64,000 nt of DNA from Clostridiales bacterium (GCA_004554085.1 SFNY01000003.1:1-64000); one strand, 5' to 3'. Shown: positions 8,716-17,215, numbered from the stretch's first letter. Numbers and translations are program-made. The notes: generated by a model from the sequence alone, not told the origin.

Positions 8716-9390
8716 TCAGTCCACAATCGCCATCTGGTTTCGCAGATCCTGCACCGCCGTCACCGAAGCGCGCAGGTTCTTGGCGATGAGATCAAAGTCC
8801 CGGTTCACCAGCGCGTTGCCCTGGGTGAACATCCAGTCGCCGCCCGCAGCCAGTATGTTGCGGTTGCGCATCAGCGGCAGGAAGTTCGTCTCGTTCAGCG
8901 CGCCGGTCACCATGTAGCGCACCATGGGGAAGGTGCCGCTGTACTCGTCCAGCACGGACAGCCCGCCCAGCTGATAGACGGGATAGAATTTCACCACATC
9001 GATACCGTATTCCAGCGCCGTGGTGATCTCCGCGGCAGTCACGCAGCCGGGAAATACCGGCACGCCCTTCTTCAGGCAGTACTCCACCACCTGGCGGCCG
9101 AAGCCAGGCATGATGATGAACTGCGCGCCCTTGTCGATGGCCTCCTCCGCCTGTCGGACGTTGATGACCGTGCCCGCGCCCACGCAGATCTCCGGCACGT
9201 CCCGGGCGATGGTCTCCAGATTGGACAGGGAATTGTCAAAGCGCTGCAGCACCTCCACCACTGGCACGCCGCCGGCCACCAGCGCCTTCGCAGCGTCCAC
9301 CGCGCTGTCGGATTCGCAGCGGGCAATGATCGGGCACACGCCCGTAACCTTCAATACGTCATTCATCCATTCAACTGCCATTTCTTCCAT
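8716..9390 (-). CDS. KDPG/KHG-type aldolase
   Basis: This 224-residue class I aldolase resembles 2-keto-3-deoxy-6-phosphogluconate / 4-hydroxy-2-oxoglutarate aldolase. The family glutamate lies in VVEVLQRF, VGAGTV is intact and the Schiff-base lysine lies in VVKFYPV. The usual TLRTP motif is changed to LQRFDN, which may alter specificity toward the phosphate or acid end. Its presence in the same operon as a class II aldolase suggests that two different cleavage steps, or two entry sugars, are handled. It starts 4 bases after the Ldh-family gene ends. Confidence 0.82.
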   Translation of the reverse strand: MEEMAVEWMNDVLKVTGVCPIIARCESDSAVDAAKALVAGGVPVVEVLQRFDNSLSNLETIARDVPEICVGAGTVINVRQAEEAIDKGAQFIIMPGFGRQVVEYCLKKGVPVFPGCVTAAEITTALEYGIDVVKFYPVYQLGGLSVLDEYSGTFPMVRYMVTGALNETNFLPLMRNRNILAAGGDWMFTQGNALVNRDFDLIAKNLRASVTAVQDLRNQMAIVD

Positions 9391-9394
9391 CTCC

Positions 9395-10450
9395 TCATTC
9401 CGCCCAGTTCAGCTCCAGATGGAACTGCTCGGCCAGTTTCTCCATGTTTGCGACCATTGCGTCGTTGAGTTCAATCGCATTCTCCGCAAGCGCCTTGTCG
9501 CGCTTCGCCCACTCCATCTCGCCAGGCATGAAGATCTGCTTCGTACCTTCGGCGCGCTTTGCGCTGCGCAGCTCCCGACAGAGTGCGTCCATCCGGGCTT
9601 CAAACTCCGCCATGTCCGTCATCTGGCCCACGTCGATGGCGATGAAGGCGTGGCCCACATTGTTGGGCGTGGCCATGTCCAGATTCCAGCTCTTCACCTG
9701 ACTGAGCATGCCCGCGCCGGTAATCACTGCGGAGAGAATCTCCACCATCACCGCCAGGCCGTAGCCCTTGTGCGCCGCCATGGGCGCCAGCGAGGATTGA
9801 CCGGGGAAGGTGTTGGGATCGGTGGTGGGTCTGCCCTCGCAATCCACGAGGCATCCGGGGGGCAGCATCTCACCCTTCTCCCGAGCCATGACCACCTTCA
9901 GCGCCGCCACATTGCTCAGCGCGATGTCCAGGAATACGGACTTGCCGTCGCTGGTGGGCGCGGCGTAGGAGAAGGGATTGGAGCCGATGGACACGCCGCA
10001 GCCGCCGGGTACCGCCATGATGGGATCCGCGTTGCTCATGACCACGCCGATCATGCCGGCCTTTGCCGCAAGGTTCGCGTAGTAGCCCGCCGCGCCAAAG
10101 TGGCAGCTGTTTTTCACGCCCACATAGGCCACGCCCACGTTCTTCGCCTTTTCGATGGCGAGCTCCATCGCGCGGCTGGCGCTGACCATGCCCATGGCCA
10201 TGTTGCCGTTCAGGATGGCCCATGCGGGGCCCTGACGCTCCACCGTGGGCTGGGCTTTCGCATCCAGGCCGCCGGCAAGCAGCTTCTGCGCATATCCATA
10301 GAGGTTCTTGGTGCCGTGCGTCATCACGCCAAAGCTATCCGTGCCGACGAGCACGTCCGCAACCGTGCGCGCATCCGCGCGGTTCATGCCGCAGGCCTCC
10401 ATCGTCCTCACAGAAAAGTCATGCAATTCGTCGAGATGAATTCGTTTCAT
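9395..10450 (-). CDS. Ldh-family oxidoreductase (malate/L-lactate/ureidoglycolate dehydrogenase type)
   Basis: This 351-residue NAD(P)-dependent 2-hydroxyacid dehydrogenase belongs to the Ldh/MDH type 2 family, unrelated to classical Rossmann LDH. Motifs seen are the conserved SHFGAAGYY-like segment (KNSCHFGAAGYYANLA), IGSNPFSYAAPT and AAHKGYGLAVMVEIL. The start at 10450 (MKRIHLDEL) follows AGGTGGGATT; a 7-residue upstream extension has no better site. It is the first gene of the catabolic operon and lies just after the putative promoter and direct repeats at 10496-10538. Likely substrates are 2-oxo or 2-hydroxy acids derived from the sugar; this is unproven. Confidence 0.85.
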   Translation of the reverse strand: MKRIHLDELHDFSVRTMEACGMNRADARTVADVLVGTDSFGVMTHGTKNLYGYAQKLLAGGLDAKAQPTVERQGPAWAILNGNMAMGMVSASRAMELAIEKAKNVGVAYVGVKNSCHFGAAGYYANLAAKAGMIGVVMSNADPIMAVPGGCGVSIGSNPFSYAAPTSDGKSVFLDIALSNVAALKVVMAREKGEMLPPGCLVDCEGRPTTDPNTFPGQSSLAPMAAHKGYGLAVMVEILSAVITGAGMLSQVKSWNLDMATPNNVGHAFIAIDVGQMTDMAEFEARMDALCRELRSAKRAEGTKQIFMPGEMEWAKRDKALAENAIELNDAMVANMEKLAEQFHLELNWAE

Positions 10451-10495
10451 AATCCCACCTCTGCCTTCCATCTGATTGTTTTTCCCAGTACACTT

Positions 10496-10538
10496 ATTCT
10501 ATCAAAATTTACAATCCGGCTCTAGGCACAATCCGGCT
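10496..10538 (-). promoter_or_regulatory. Putative operon promoter with two direct-repeat operator sites
   Basis: On the minus strand AGCCGGATTGT occurs twice, at 10528-10538 and 10511-10521, a 17-base period. They lie just upstream of a TAGAAT -10-like box at 10496-10501 and cover the position where a -35 box would be; no good -35 is visible. That arrangement is typical of an activator-dependent promoter. The AraC-family regulator encoded upstream is the obvious candidate to bind. Confidence 0.45.
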
Positions 10539-10617
10539 AAAGACAGGTACATTTCTGCTTTTTTGATTTCGACCAGCCCGTGACTGCACTTTCTCTGAAA
10601 ATGAACATTTTTTCGGA

Positions 10618-10654
10618 AATATAAAGGAAACCCCGATGAATAACTTCATCGGGG
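10618..10654 (-). terminator. Terminator after the AraC-family regulator
   Basis: CCCCGATGAA and TTCATCGGGG form a perfect 10-bp stem (10645-10654 and 10631-10640) with a 4-base loop, followed on the minus strand by a T-rich tract. It separates the regulator transcript from the catabolic operon. Confidence 0.75.
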
Positions 10655-10690
10655 AATGCGATCAGGCTGCTTTTCCGGAATTGAACATTT

Positions 10691-11557
10691 TCAGCTTCGC
10701 GACCCGTTCCGGTTCCGGTACTCCGTGGGCGAACAGCCGGTGCTCTTTCGGAAGATGCGGCTGAAGTAGGAAGCCTCGGCAATGCCGATGCTGGCTGCCA
10801 CCTCGCTGACGTTCATCGAGGAGTACATCAGAAGCTCCTTGGCCTCCTCAATGCGCAGCGAGAGCACGTATTTGTAGGGCGACACGCCCGCCTTTTTGGT
10901 GAACAGATGGGAGAAGCGGCCCAGACTCAGGTGCGCGATCTCCGCATATTTTTCCAGGTTCACCTCCTCGCGGAAGTGCTCGTTGATGTAGAGCAGCGCG
11001 GCGGTGATCGCATCCTGCTCCGGCCGCGTCCGCTCCGCACGGGAAGGCGAGAGGTAATCCAGCAGTTCCATCAGCAAGCCGATCACCTTGGGCGTGTAGA
11101 TCGGCTTGCGCCCGTTGAAGGCCTTCAGCGGCAGGAAATTCTTCACCAGCCGGTTGAACAGGATCTCGAAGGCGGTGCAATCGTGAATCTTGAAGAAGGT
11201 GATGGGATCGAAGTGCATGGAACCCACCATCTCGGCAAAGGCCTCGCCGGTAAAATGGGCATAGAAAATCGTGGGCGCGCCATCCGTTGTGAAGGAGATC
11301 AGCTGAGGCACCTCAGGCAAAAACATCACGCAGGTGCCCCGATCGACGCGCACCATCTCGCCCTTGTATTCAATGTCAAACCAGCCGAGCGCGGCATAAA
11401 CCAGATAAAAGTCCTTCCTGCCCTTGGGGCGGAAGATGGTGTAATCCCGCTGGAAGTAGTTCTTCATACCGCTGTTGTTGATTTGCAGCTGTCTTTCCGG
11501 CGGGAAATCTGTCAGATCCCGATACTCGGCGAGGCTCATTTTCTCTATGTTCGTCAT
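10691..11557 (-). CDS. AraC-family transcriptional regulator
   Basis: This 288-residue protein has an N-terminal cupin-like sensing domain (about residues 30-170) and a C-terminal pair of helix-turn-helix motifs. The end carries the AraC signature (AKELLMYSSMNVSEVAASIG, then SYFSRIFRKSTGCSPTEYR). Such regulators usually activate adjacent sugar operons on ligand binding. It lies directly upstream of the catabolic operon and reads the same way. The start is uncertain: the ATG at 11557 is only 6 bases from a TATAAT box, so transcription might begin at or just before that codon. The in-frame ATG at 11539 is an alternative. Longer upstream extensions overlap the divergent promoter and are unlikely. 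Confidence 0.9.
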   Translation of the reverse strand: MTNIEKMSLAEYRDLTDFPPERQLQINNSGMKNYFQRDYTIFRPKGRKDFYLVYAALGWFDIEYKGEMVRVDRGTCVMFLPEVPQLISFTTDGAPTIFYAHFTGEAFAEMVGSMHFDPITFFKIHDCTAFEILFNRLVKNFLPLKAFNGRKPIYTPKVIGLLMELLDYLSPSRAERTRPEQDAITAALLYINEHFREEVNLEKYAEIAHLSLGRFSHLFTKKAGVSPYKYVLSLRIEEAKELLMYSSMNVSEVAASIGIAEASYFSRIFRKSTGCSPTEYRNRNGSRS

Positions 11558-11563
11558 GCTCTC

Positions 11564-11592
11564 ATTATACCACGCTGAATGGATTTCGTAAA
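11564..11592 (-). promoter_or_regulatory. Promoter of the AraC-family gene
   Basis: On the minus strand TTTACG (11587-11592) and TATAAT (11564-11569) are separated by 17 bases. The predicted start of transcription falls at or near the first ATG of the regulator, so the message would be nearly leaderless or would use the ATG at 11539. Confidence 0.55.
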
Positions 11593-11621
11593 TAACAAAT
11601 TCAATATTTTTGTCAGATGAG

Positions 11622-11650
11622 TTGACATATTTTATCCTCGCATGTATAAT
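11622..11650 (+). promoter_or_regulatory. Consensus promoter of nagA
   Basis: TTGACA at 11622-11627 and TATAAT at 11645-11650 are separated by exactly 17 bases, a perfect primary-sigma consensus. It is divergent from the AraC-family gene and about 68 bases before the nagA start. Confidence 0.8.
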
Positions 11651-11717
11651 CGGTATAATAATGGCCAATTTCCTGTTTGTGCGCATCTTCAATGCAATCA
11701 GAAAGAAGGCTTGTTTC

Positions 11718-12908
11718 ATGTACCCTGATTCCGTTCGAACCTGGATCGGCAACGGAAGGCTCGTGCTCCCGGACCGCATCTGCGAGGGCGGCTCCGTGCT
11801 GATCGAGGGCGGCCGCATCGCCGCCATAAACGAACCAGCCCCGCAGAACGCCGCCATCGCGGACGCATCCGGCGGCTACATCCTGCCCGGCTTCATCGAC
11901 CTTCACGTGCACGGCGGCGGCGGCGCGGACTTCATGGACTGCGACGTTGAAGCCATCCGCACGGCTGCCCGCGCCCACTGTCAGCACGGCACCACCGCGC
12001 TGTGCCCCACCACCATGACCTGCCCGGACGAAATGCTGGAGCGGATGATCCGCTGCTATCTGGAGGCCGCGAAAACCCCCACCGGCGGCGCGCAGCTGCT
12101 GGGTCTGCATCTGGAGGGTCCCTTCTTCTCCACGAAAAACAAGGGTGCCCAGCCCGTCGGCGAACAGCGCATCCCCACCCGGGAGTTCCTGGAGCGCATC
12201 CTCCGCCTGGGAGAGGGCCACATCCTGCGCTGGGACGAGGCCCCGGAGCTTCCCAACACGGATGTGTTCGCGCAGGTGATGCGGGAGCACGGCGTCATGG
12301 CCTCCATCGCCCACACCGGCGCAATTGCCGACCAGGCGAACGCCGCCTTCGACATGGGCTTCTCCCACATCACCCACTTCTACAGTGCCACCACCACCGG
12401 TCAGAAGATCAACGGCATCGTCTACTCCGGCGTAAACGAGGCCACCCTGCTTCGGGACGGGATCACCATCGAATTGATCTGCGACGGGCGGCACATCCCC
12501 AAAGAGCACATGCTGCTGGCCTACCGCATCAAGGGGCCGGACAAGATCGCGCTGATCACCGACGCGATGCGTGCCGCAGGCACCAACGTCACCCACAGCA
12601 TCCTGGGTGCGAAGGAGGGCGGCGTACCAGTGGTCGTCAAGGACGACGTGGCCCAGCTGCCGGACTTCTCCTTCTACGCGGGCAGCGTGGGGACGATGGA
12701 TCGCGCGCTGCGCGTGGCGCACGTGCAGTACGGCATCCCGCTGGTGGACGTGAGCCGAATGCTTTCCCTGACCCCAGCGCGCCTGAGCCGCTGCGCTGAC
12801 CGCAAGGGCAGCCTGGAGGCGGGCAAGGACGCGGACGTCGTTGTGATGGACGAGGGATTCCAGGTGCGCTCCGTCTATGTCCGTGGGGAGCTGATGCATC
12901 AGGCTTAG
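11718..12908 (+). CDS. nagA: N-acetylglucosamine-6-phosphate deacetylase
   Basis: This 396-residue amidohydrolase removes acetate from GlcNAc-6-phosphate, giving glucosamine-6-phosphate for glycolysis or cell-wall synthesis. Family features are the HVHGGGGADF metal-binding motif after LPGFIDL, the metal-ligand glutamate in HLEGPFFS, HTGA, and the catalytic aspartate in ITDAMRAAGT. The start at 11718 has GAAGG 8 bases upstream; the in-frame TTG at 11610 overlaps the promoter and is rejected. It converges with the NagB-like gene, consistent with shared amino-sugar metabolism. Confidence 0.9.
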   Translation: MYPDSVRTWIGNGRLVLPDRICEGGSVLIEGGRIAAINEPAPQNAAIADASGGYILPGFIDLHVHGGGGADFMDCDVEAIRTAARAHCQHGTTALCPTTMTCPDEMLERMIRCYLEAAKTPTGGAQLLGLHLEGPFFSTKNKGAQPVGEQRIPTREFLERILRLGEGHILRWDEAPELPNTDVFAQVMREHGVMASIAHTGAIADQANAAFDMGFSHITHFYSATTTGQKINGIVYSGVNEATLLRDGITIELICDGRHIPKEHMLLAYRIKGPDKIALITDAMRAAGTNVTHSILGAKEGGVPVVVKDDVAQLPDFSFYAGSVGTMDRALRVAHVQYGIPLVDVSRMLSLTPARLSRCADRKGSLEAGKDADVVVMDEGFQVRSVYVRGELMHQA

Positions 12909-12920
12909 GCACACAAAAGG

Positions 12921-12951
12921 ATACCGGCGGCATGGAAACTGTCGCCGGTAT
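12921..12951 (+). terminator. Hairpin after nagA
   Basis: ATACCGGCG (12921-12929) and CGCCGGTAT (12943-12951) form a perfect 9-bp stem. The following sequence lacks a proper T-run, so it may be a weak terminator or an mRNA-stabilising hairpin. Confidence 0.45.
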
Positions 12952-12967
12952 ATCTGTACATTGCAAA

Positions 12968-13002
12968 GCAGCCAGAGAACGCGAATTGCTTTCTCTGGCT
13001 GC
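12968..13002 (-). terminator. Terminator of the NagB-like gene
   Basis: GCAGCCAGAGA (12968-12978) pairs with TCTCTGGCTGC (12992-13002). On the minus strand it lies 15 bases past the stop and is followed by a short T tract. Confidence 0.55.
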
Positions 13003-13017
13003 GCGTCATTTATGGCA

Positions 13018-13830
13018 TCAGAACGGCTTCTGGATCACGTTCGGCGTGACCATCAGCAACGCGTCCGGATGGTTCTGGAACAGGGAGATCGGGCAGGCCG
13101 CGCTGACCTCACCGTAGCAGGCCTTGCGCACCACCGCGCGCTGCATGTCCAGCAGCATCGAGAAGCGCACCTTGCGCGCGCCCAGAAGCTCCTTCATGCC
13201 CACGGTGACGGCCTGATCGGGAATGGAATCGATGGCGCCGCCCCGGCCCAGAATCGCGTCCTTGGCCTTGGTCTCGGGACTGAGGTCGATCACGCGGCTG
13301 GTCAGCTGCGCATATTCCTCCACACTCAACTCCGGCGCAGGCTCATTGAAGGCCACATGGCCGTTGAGCGCGATGCCGCCCATCGCCATGTCCACGCCGC
13401 CCAGCTCCTCGATCAGCTGGCCGATCCGCTCCGGGCAGCGGGGATCGGGGAACACGCGCTGCTCCACCGGCACCACCAGCTCGGGATCGATGCGGTCGTA
13501 GAGCACCTCGTTCATGACCCGACGGAAGGAAAAGCGGTCGTCCAGCCATTCACCGTTCTCCAGATATTCGTCCATGTTGATGATCCAAGTGTTCTTCAGG
13601 TCAATGCGGTAGCGGTTCACCAGCCGTGCAAAGATCGGGTACTGATCCACCGGCCCGCAGGGCAGTATGAACACCGTTCTGCGCCCTGCGGCGTTGTTGT
13701 GCACAATTTCAGCAAGCATCTGCATCGCGTATTCATAGTAGACCTCGCCGGCGGAGCCTGCCAGCAGCAGCGGAATGCGCGGCGAACGCAGCAGCTCCTC
13801 TGCGGTAATCCCGTAGACATTCGGATTCAT
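13018..13830 (-). CDS. Glucosamine-6-phosphate deaminase/isomerase family protein (NagB-like)
   Basis: This 270-residue protein belongs to the NagB/6-phosphogluconolactonase superfamily. Family elements are MDEYLENG with the catalytic aspartate and GHVAFNEPAPE in the central loop. Classical NagB converts glucosamine-6-phosphate to fructose-6-phosphate and ammonia, the step after NagA, which lies convergently next door. The first ATG (13836) is only 1 base from GGAGGG; the second (13830) has ideal spacing of 7 and is chosen. The sequence is divergent, so a related sugar-phosphate isomerase activity is possible. Confidence 0.8.
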   Translation of the reverse strand: MNPNVYGITAEELLRSPRIPLLLAGSAGEVYYEYAMQMLAEIVHNNAAGRRTVFILPCGPVDQYPIFARLVNRYRIDLKNTWIINMDEYLENGEWLDDRFSFRRVMNEVLYDRIDPELVVPVEQRVFPDPRCPERIGQLIEELGGVDMAMGGIALNGHVAFNEPAPELSVEEYAQLTSRVIDLSPETKAKDAILGRGGAIDSIPDQAVTVGMKELLGARKVRFSMLLDMQRAVVRKACYGEVSAACPISLFQNHPDALLMVTPNVIQKPF

Positions 13831-13905
13831 GTCCATACCCTCCTTCGGATTCCTTGTCGGTTTTGCCTGTTTTGTTAAGAATTGTCCGTGCCCATCTTCG
13901 ATTTA

Positions 13906-13935
13906 ATTTTAGCACCCGCAGCCGCTTCAGGGCAA
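13906..13935 (-). promoter_or_regulatory. Possible promoter of the NagB-like gene
   Basis: TTGCCC (13930-13935) and TAAAAT (13906-13911) on the minus strand are 18 bases apart, about 75 bases before the start codon. The -35 match is four of six and the -10 match five of six. Confidence 0.35.
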
Positions 13936-14057
13936 GTACAAACGCGCTATCTTTCAGTACTATCCTGCTGTATTTGCAGGCGATGCCGTGGGGTACACAC
14001 TTCGGCTCCGCTGAACGAGGATAGCAGAAAAGTCCTCATCCATGACAGCCCAATGCA

Positions 14058-14086
14058 TTAACTATCCTTCACGCTTCTGTTATAAT
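14058..14086 (+). promoter_or_regulatory. Promoter of the sugar ABC ATPase operon
   Basis: TTAACT (14058-14063) and TATAAT (14081-14086) are separated by 17 bases, about 130 bases upstream of the start codon. The -10 is perfect and the -35 partial. The leader between carries no obvious riboswitch. Confidence 0.45.
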
Positions 14087-14218
14087 AGGAAATAAGGAGG
14101 CTGGGGAATCGCACGCCGCATGGATCACAGCTTCATCAAAATCCCATCGTGATACAGTGAAAATATCCATTCATTTCGTAACATATGCAAGGATTGAGAA
14201 AATAGGAGGAGACGGAAA

Positions 14219-15340
14219 ATGGCCAGCTTATCGCTTCGAAACATCTACAAGATCTATCCCGGAGACGTCGTCGCCGTCAGCGATTTCAATCTGGAAATCG
14301 AGGACAAGGAGTTTATTGTGCTGGTCGGCCCCTCCGGCTGTGGCAAGTCCACCACGCTACGCATGGTTGCGGGCCTGGAGGACATTTCCAAGGGTGAACT
14401 GTACATCGACGAGCGCCTGGTGAACGACGTGCCGCCGAAGGATCGCGACATCGCCATGGTGTTCCAGAGCTACGCACTCTATCCCCACATGACCGTCTAC
14501 AACAACATGGCCTTCGGACTGAAACTCAGGAAGATGCCCAAGGACGAGATCGACCGCCGCGTGAAGGAGGCCGCAAAGATTCTGGGCATTGAGAGCTACC
14601 TCAGCCGCAAGCCCGCGGCGCTGTCGGGCGGTCAGCGGCAGCGCGTCGCGCTGGGCCGCGCCATCGTCCGCGAGCCGAAGGTGTTCCTGATGGACGAACC
14701 GCTGTCGAATCTAGACGCGAAGCTGCGCGTGCAGACCCGCAGCGAGATCACCAAGCTTCACCAGCGCCTGCAGACCACCTTCATCTACGTCACCCACGAC
14801 CAGACCGAGGCCATGACCATGGGCAGCCGCATCGTGGTGATGAAGGACGGCTTCATCCAGCAGGTGGACACGCCCCAGAACCTGTACGACTATCCCGCGA
14901 ACCTGTTCGTGGGCTGCTTCATCGGCACGCCGCAGATGAACGTGTTCAGGGTGAAGCTGGAGCGCCGCGGCAATGATGTATACGCCTGCTTCGGCAAGAA
15001 CGCCGTGCACATCCCCGAGGGCAAGGTTCAGCGCATGCAGGGGGATTACATCGGCAAGGAGGTGCTGATGGGCATCCGACCCGAGAACATCAACGACTCC
15101 GCCGCCTTCACGGCGACCTACCCGGACGCATGCATCGATGTGCACGTGGACATGACGGAGCAAATGGGCAGCGAGACCTACCTCTACCTGACCACCGACG
15201 GCAAGGAGGGCAGCTTCATCGCCCGCGTCGATCCCCGCACCAACAGTCGCGGCGGCTGCGACATCACCGTGGGCTTCGATGTGAACCGCCTGCACTTCTT
15301 CGACGCGGAGACCGAAATGACCATCCTCGCCAGAAACTGA
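14219..15340 (+). CDS. Sugar ABC transporter ATP-binding protein, MsmX/UgpC type
   Basis: This 373-residue ATPase energises carbohydrate importers. Walker A (GPSGCGKST, about residues 38-46), signature [14 protein letters not shown], Walker [15 protein letters not shown] and the switch histidine in YVTHDQTEA are intact. The C-terminal third is the regulatory OB-type domain typical of MalK/UgpC/MsmX. AGGAGGAGACGGAAA precedes the ATG. MsmX-type ATPases often serve several permeases encoded elsewhere; the LplC-type permease at 18971-19873 is a possible partner. It heads a plus-strand operon with the two following genes. Confidence 0.92.
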   Translation: MASLSLRNIYKIYPGDVVAVSDFNLEIEDKEFIVLVGPSGCGKSTTLRMVAGLEDISKGELYIDERLVNDVPPKDRDIAMVFQSYALYPHMTVYNNMAFGLKLRKMPKDEIDRRVKEAAKILGIESYLSRKPAALSGGQRQRVALGRAIVREPKVFLMDEPLSNLDAKLRVQTRSEITKLHQRLQTTFIYVTHDQTEAMTMGSRIVVMKDGFIQQVDTPQNLYDYPANLFVGCFIGTPQMNVFRVKLERRGNDVYACFGKNAVHIPEGKVQRMQGDYIGKEVLMGIRPENINDSAAFTATYPDACIDVHVDMTEQMGSETYLYLTTDGKEGSFIARVDPRTNSRGGCDITVGFDVNRLHFFDAETEMTILARN

Positions 15341-15403
15341 AGAACCTTCCGGGGGCGCGCGTGCGCTCCCGATTTCATGCAGATCATACAGGAGGAACCT
15401 TCT

Positions 15404-15901
15404 ATGAAAACCATTCACGCACAGGAACTTACGCTGGAGGCCTTCAACCGCTACGGCAGCTTTGCGGACATGATCCATCCCGACGGCGACATCACCGGCG
15501 TACCCGGCAGCATCATCGAATTTTATCGCGACCGGCTGACCGTGACCGCACCCACCGAGGTGACCGGCATGTCCGTGACCAAGTGCAAGAAGCGTCCGCT
15601 GATCCTGGAGAAGGCCGAGTACCACGATACCTGCTGCGAGGTGCTGATGCCCCTCAACGGCGACGTCTACATCCACGTCGCGCCGGCAACGCCCCACGGC
15701 GTGGTGCCCTACGGCCGCTTCGAGGTGTTCCGCGTGCCCATGGGCACCATGGTGATCCTGCGCCCCGGTGTGTGGCACCACGCGCCCTTCGCCATCGATC
15801 AGGACTTCGTCAGCAACCTCTGCGTACTGCCTGAGCGCACCTACGCAAAGGACTGCACGGTGGTGTTATTTCCCGAAGAGGAGCGCATGGAGATCGTATG
15901 A
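15404..15901 (+). CDS. Ureidoglycolate lyase-like cupin protein
   Basis: This 165-residue soluble protein resembles the AllA ureidoglycolate lyase family in length and in the segment HVAPATPHGVVPYGRFEVFR followed by LRPGVWHHAPF; the histidines are likely metal or substrate ligands. AllA releases urea from ureidoglycolate, but no purine-degradation genes are nearby, so a different small-acid or sugar role is likely. AGGAGGAACC precedes the ATG at 15404. Its stop overlaps the next start (ATGA), showing translational coupling with the dehydrogenase. Confidence 0.6.
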   Translation: MKTIHAQELTLEAFNRYGSFADMIHPDGDITGVPGSIIEFYRDRLTVTAPTEVTGMSVTKCKKRPLILEKAEYHDTCCEVLMPLNGDVYIHVAPATPHGVVPYGRFEVFRVPMGTMVILRPGVWHHAPFAIDQDFVSNLCVLPERTYAKDCTVVLFPEEERMEIV

Positions 15902-17070
15902 GCTATTATGAATATCATGTCGCGCGGCGCTATGTGCAGTTTGAGGGCGCGCTGCACGAGCTGGCCAACTATGCCTCGCTGGTGGGCAGGCGGGTGCTGA
16001 TCCTGACCGCCTGCGACCCCGTCACCGAACAGATCAAGCAAAAGATTCAGGAGGGCATCGACCGCCCCGCAGCCGCTTGGATGAACGAGCGTCTGGCGCG
16101 GGAGAGCGTGCGTTACGCCCGCTACGTTCCGATGGCGGAGCGCATGGACGCGCTGCGCAGCGAAATGAGCTTCAGCTTCCGCGACATCGCCCAGCTTCCG
16201 ATCACCCGAGAGAACGTCCGCATGCTTGCGGAGCAGGTGCAGGCGCAGGGATTTGACACGGTGGTGGGCGTGGGCGGCGGCAAGGGCCAGGACTTTGCCC
16301 GGGCGCTGACCCACTTTTTGCCGGTGAAGGTCATTCTCGTGCCTACGCTGGCGGCGACCAACGCCAGCATCTCCACGCTGAGCGTGCTCTACACGCCCGA
16401 CGGCAGGATCGACCAGTACTGGCGCATGGACAACGCGCCGGAGCTGGTGCTGGCGGACACCGAGGTGCTGATCCAGAACCCGCCCCCGGTGCTCTCCGCG
16501 GGCGTCGGCGACATCATGAGCACCTACTACGAGGCGCTGTGCAACTTTCGGATCACCGGAAGGACGGACGTGGTTCCCGCCTTTGCGCTGCGCGGCGTGC
16601 AGACCTCCATCGAGATCATGAAGGCGCAGGCTCCGCTGGCGCTGCAGGCCGTCAAAGCGCGCGAGATCACCCCGGCCTTTGAGAACGTGCTGTCCATGAT
16701 CCTGCACAACTGCGGCCCGCTGGGCATGATCTGCACCACCGGCTATGCGCACATTCTGGATGAAATGTTCCTCTACTTCGAGGCGAGCCACCGCATTCCC
16801 CACGGCCTGCGCGTGGGCTACGCCACGATACCGATGCTCTGCCGCCAGGGTGCGGACAAGGCGGAGATCCGGGAATACATCGATTTCTGCAAGTCCAGCG
16901 GCATCCCGACGACGCTCGGGAAGCTGGGGCTGGAGGGCGTAAGCCGCGACGCGTGGCGGCAGGCCTTCGATGCCACGCTGGGAAGCAGCCGGAACCATCT
17001 CTCGCTTCCCTTTCCCACCACCTTCGACGACCTGTACGACAGCCTGGTACAGGCGCAACGCTTTTCCTGA
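15898..17070 (+). CDS. Iron-containing alcohol dehydrogenase, glycerol-dehydrogenase-like
   Basis: This 390-residue protein is of the GldA/iron-type dehydrogenase family. The NAD-binding GVGGGKGQDFAR segment (about residues 120-131), TLAATNAS, and the C-terminal metal histidines in FEASHRIPHGLRVGYA are visible. Likely reactions are reversible NAD-linked oxidation of glycerol, 1,2-propanediol or a sugar alcohol. It overlaps the upstream gene by 4 bases, so the pair is co-translated, and a strong terminator follows at 17085. Confidence 0.85.
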   Translation: MSYYEYHVARRYVQFEGALHELANYASLVGRRVLILTACDPVTEQIKQKIQEGIDRPAAAWMNERLARESVRYARYVPMAERMDALRSEMSFSFRDIAQLPITRENVRMLAEQVQAQGFDTVVGVGGGKGQDFARALTHFLPVKVILVPTLAATNASISTLSVLYTPDGRIDQYWRMDNAPELVLADTEVLIQNPPPVLSAGVGDIMSTYYEALCNFRITGRTDVVPAFALRGVQTSIEIMKAQAPLALQAVKAREITPAFENVLSMILHNCGPLGMICTTGYAHILDEMFLYFEASHRIPHGLRVGYATIPMLCRQGADKAEIREYIDFCKSSGIPTTLGKLGLEGVSRDAWRQAFDATLGSSRNHLSLPFPTTFDDLYDSLVQAQRFS

Positions 17071-17084
17071 ACAATCCAACTCCG

Positions 17085-17110
17085 ATCCCCGCCGCGTGCG
17101 GGGATTTTTT
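17085..17110 (+). terminator. Strong terminator of the ATPase-cupin-dehydrogenase operon
   Basis: ATCCCCGC (17085-17092) and GCGGGGAT (17098-17105) form a perfect 8-bp stem with a 5-base loop and a run of six T, 15 bases past the stop. Confidence 0.9.
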
Positions 17111-17157
17111 CATGGAAAGCACAAGCGGCAGTCCGAACGCTCTCTCCTGCCGGACGC

Positions 17158-17190
17158 AAAAAAGGAGCCGCTGCACTTTGCAGCGACTCC
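17158..17190 (-). terminator. Strong terminator of the solute-binding protein gene
   Basis: On the minus strand GGAGTCGCTGCA pairs with TGCAGCGGCTCC (17179-17190 and 17164-17175, one mismatch) with a 3-base loop and a T6 run at 17158-17163. It lies 26 bases past the stop codon. Confidence 0.85.
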
Positions 17191-17215
17191 AAGGGGTGTC
17201 TAACGATGCGGTTGA

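Noticed and set aside
11610..11717. N-terminal 36-residue extension of NagA with a hydrophobic look
   Set aside because: It would start with TTG inside the promoter and includes the -35 and -10 boxes; the ATG at 11718 has the proper ribosome site.
13960..14024. CTATCCT/AGGATAG inverted repeat in the NagB-like/ATPase intergenic region
   Set aside because: The arms are short and about 50 bases apart, with no conserved riboswitch or operator pattern recognised.
14123..14155. Ten-codon ORF in the leader of the ABC ATPase gene
   Set aside because: The ribosome site is about 19 bases from the ATG and the peptide shows no biased residue; it is probably chance.
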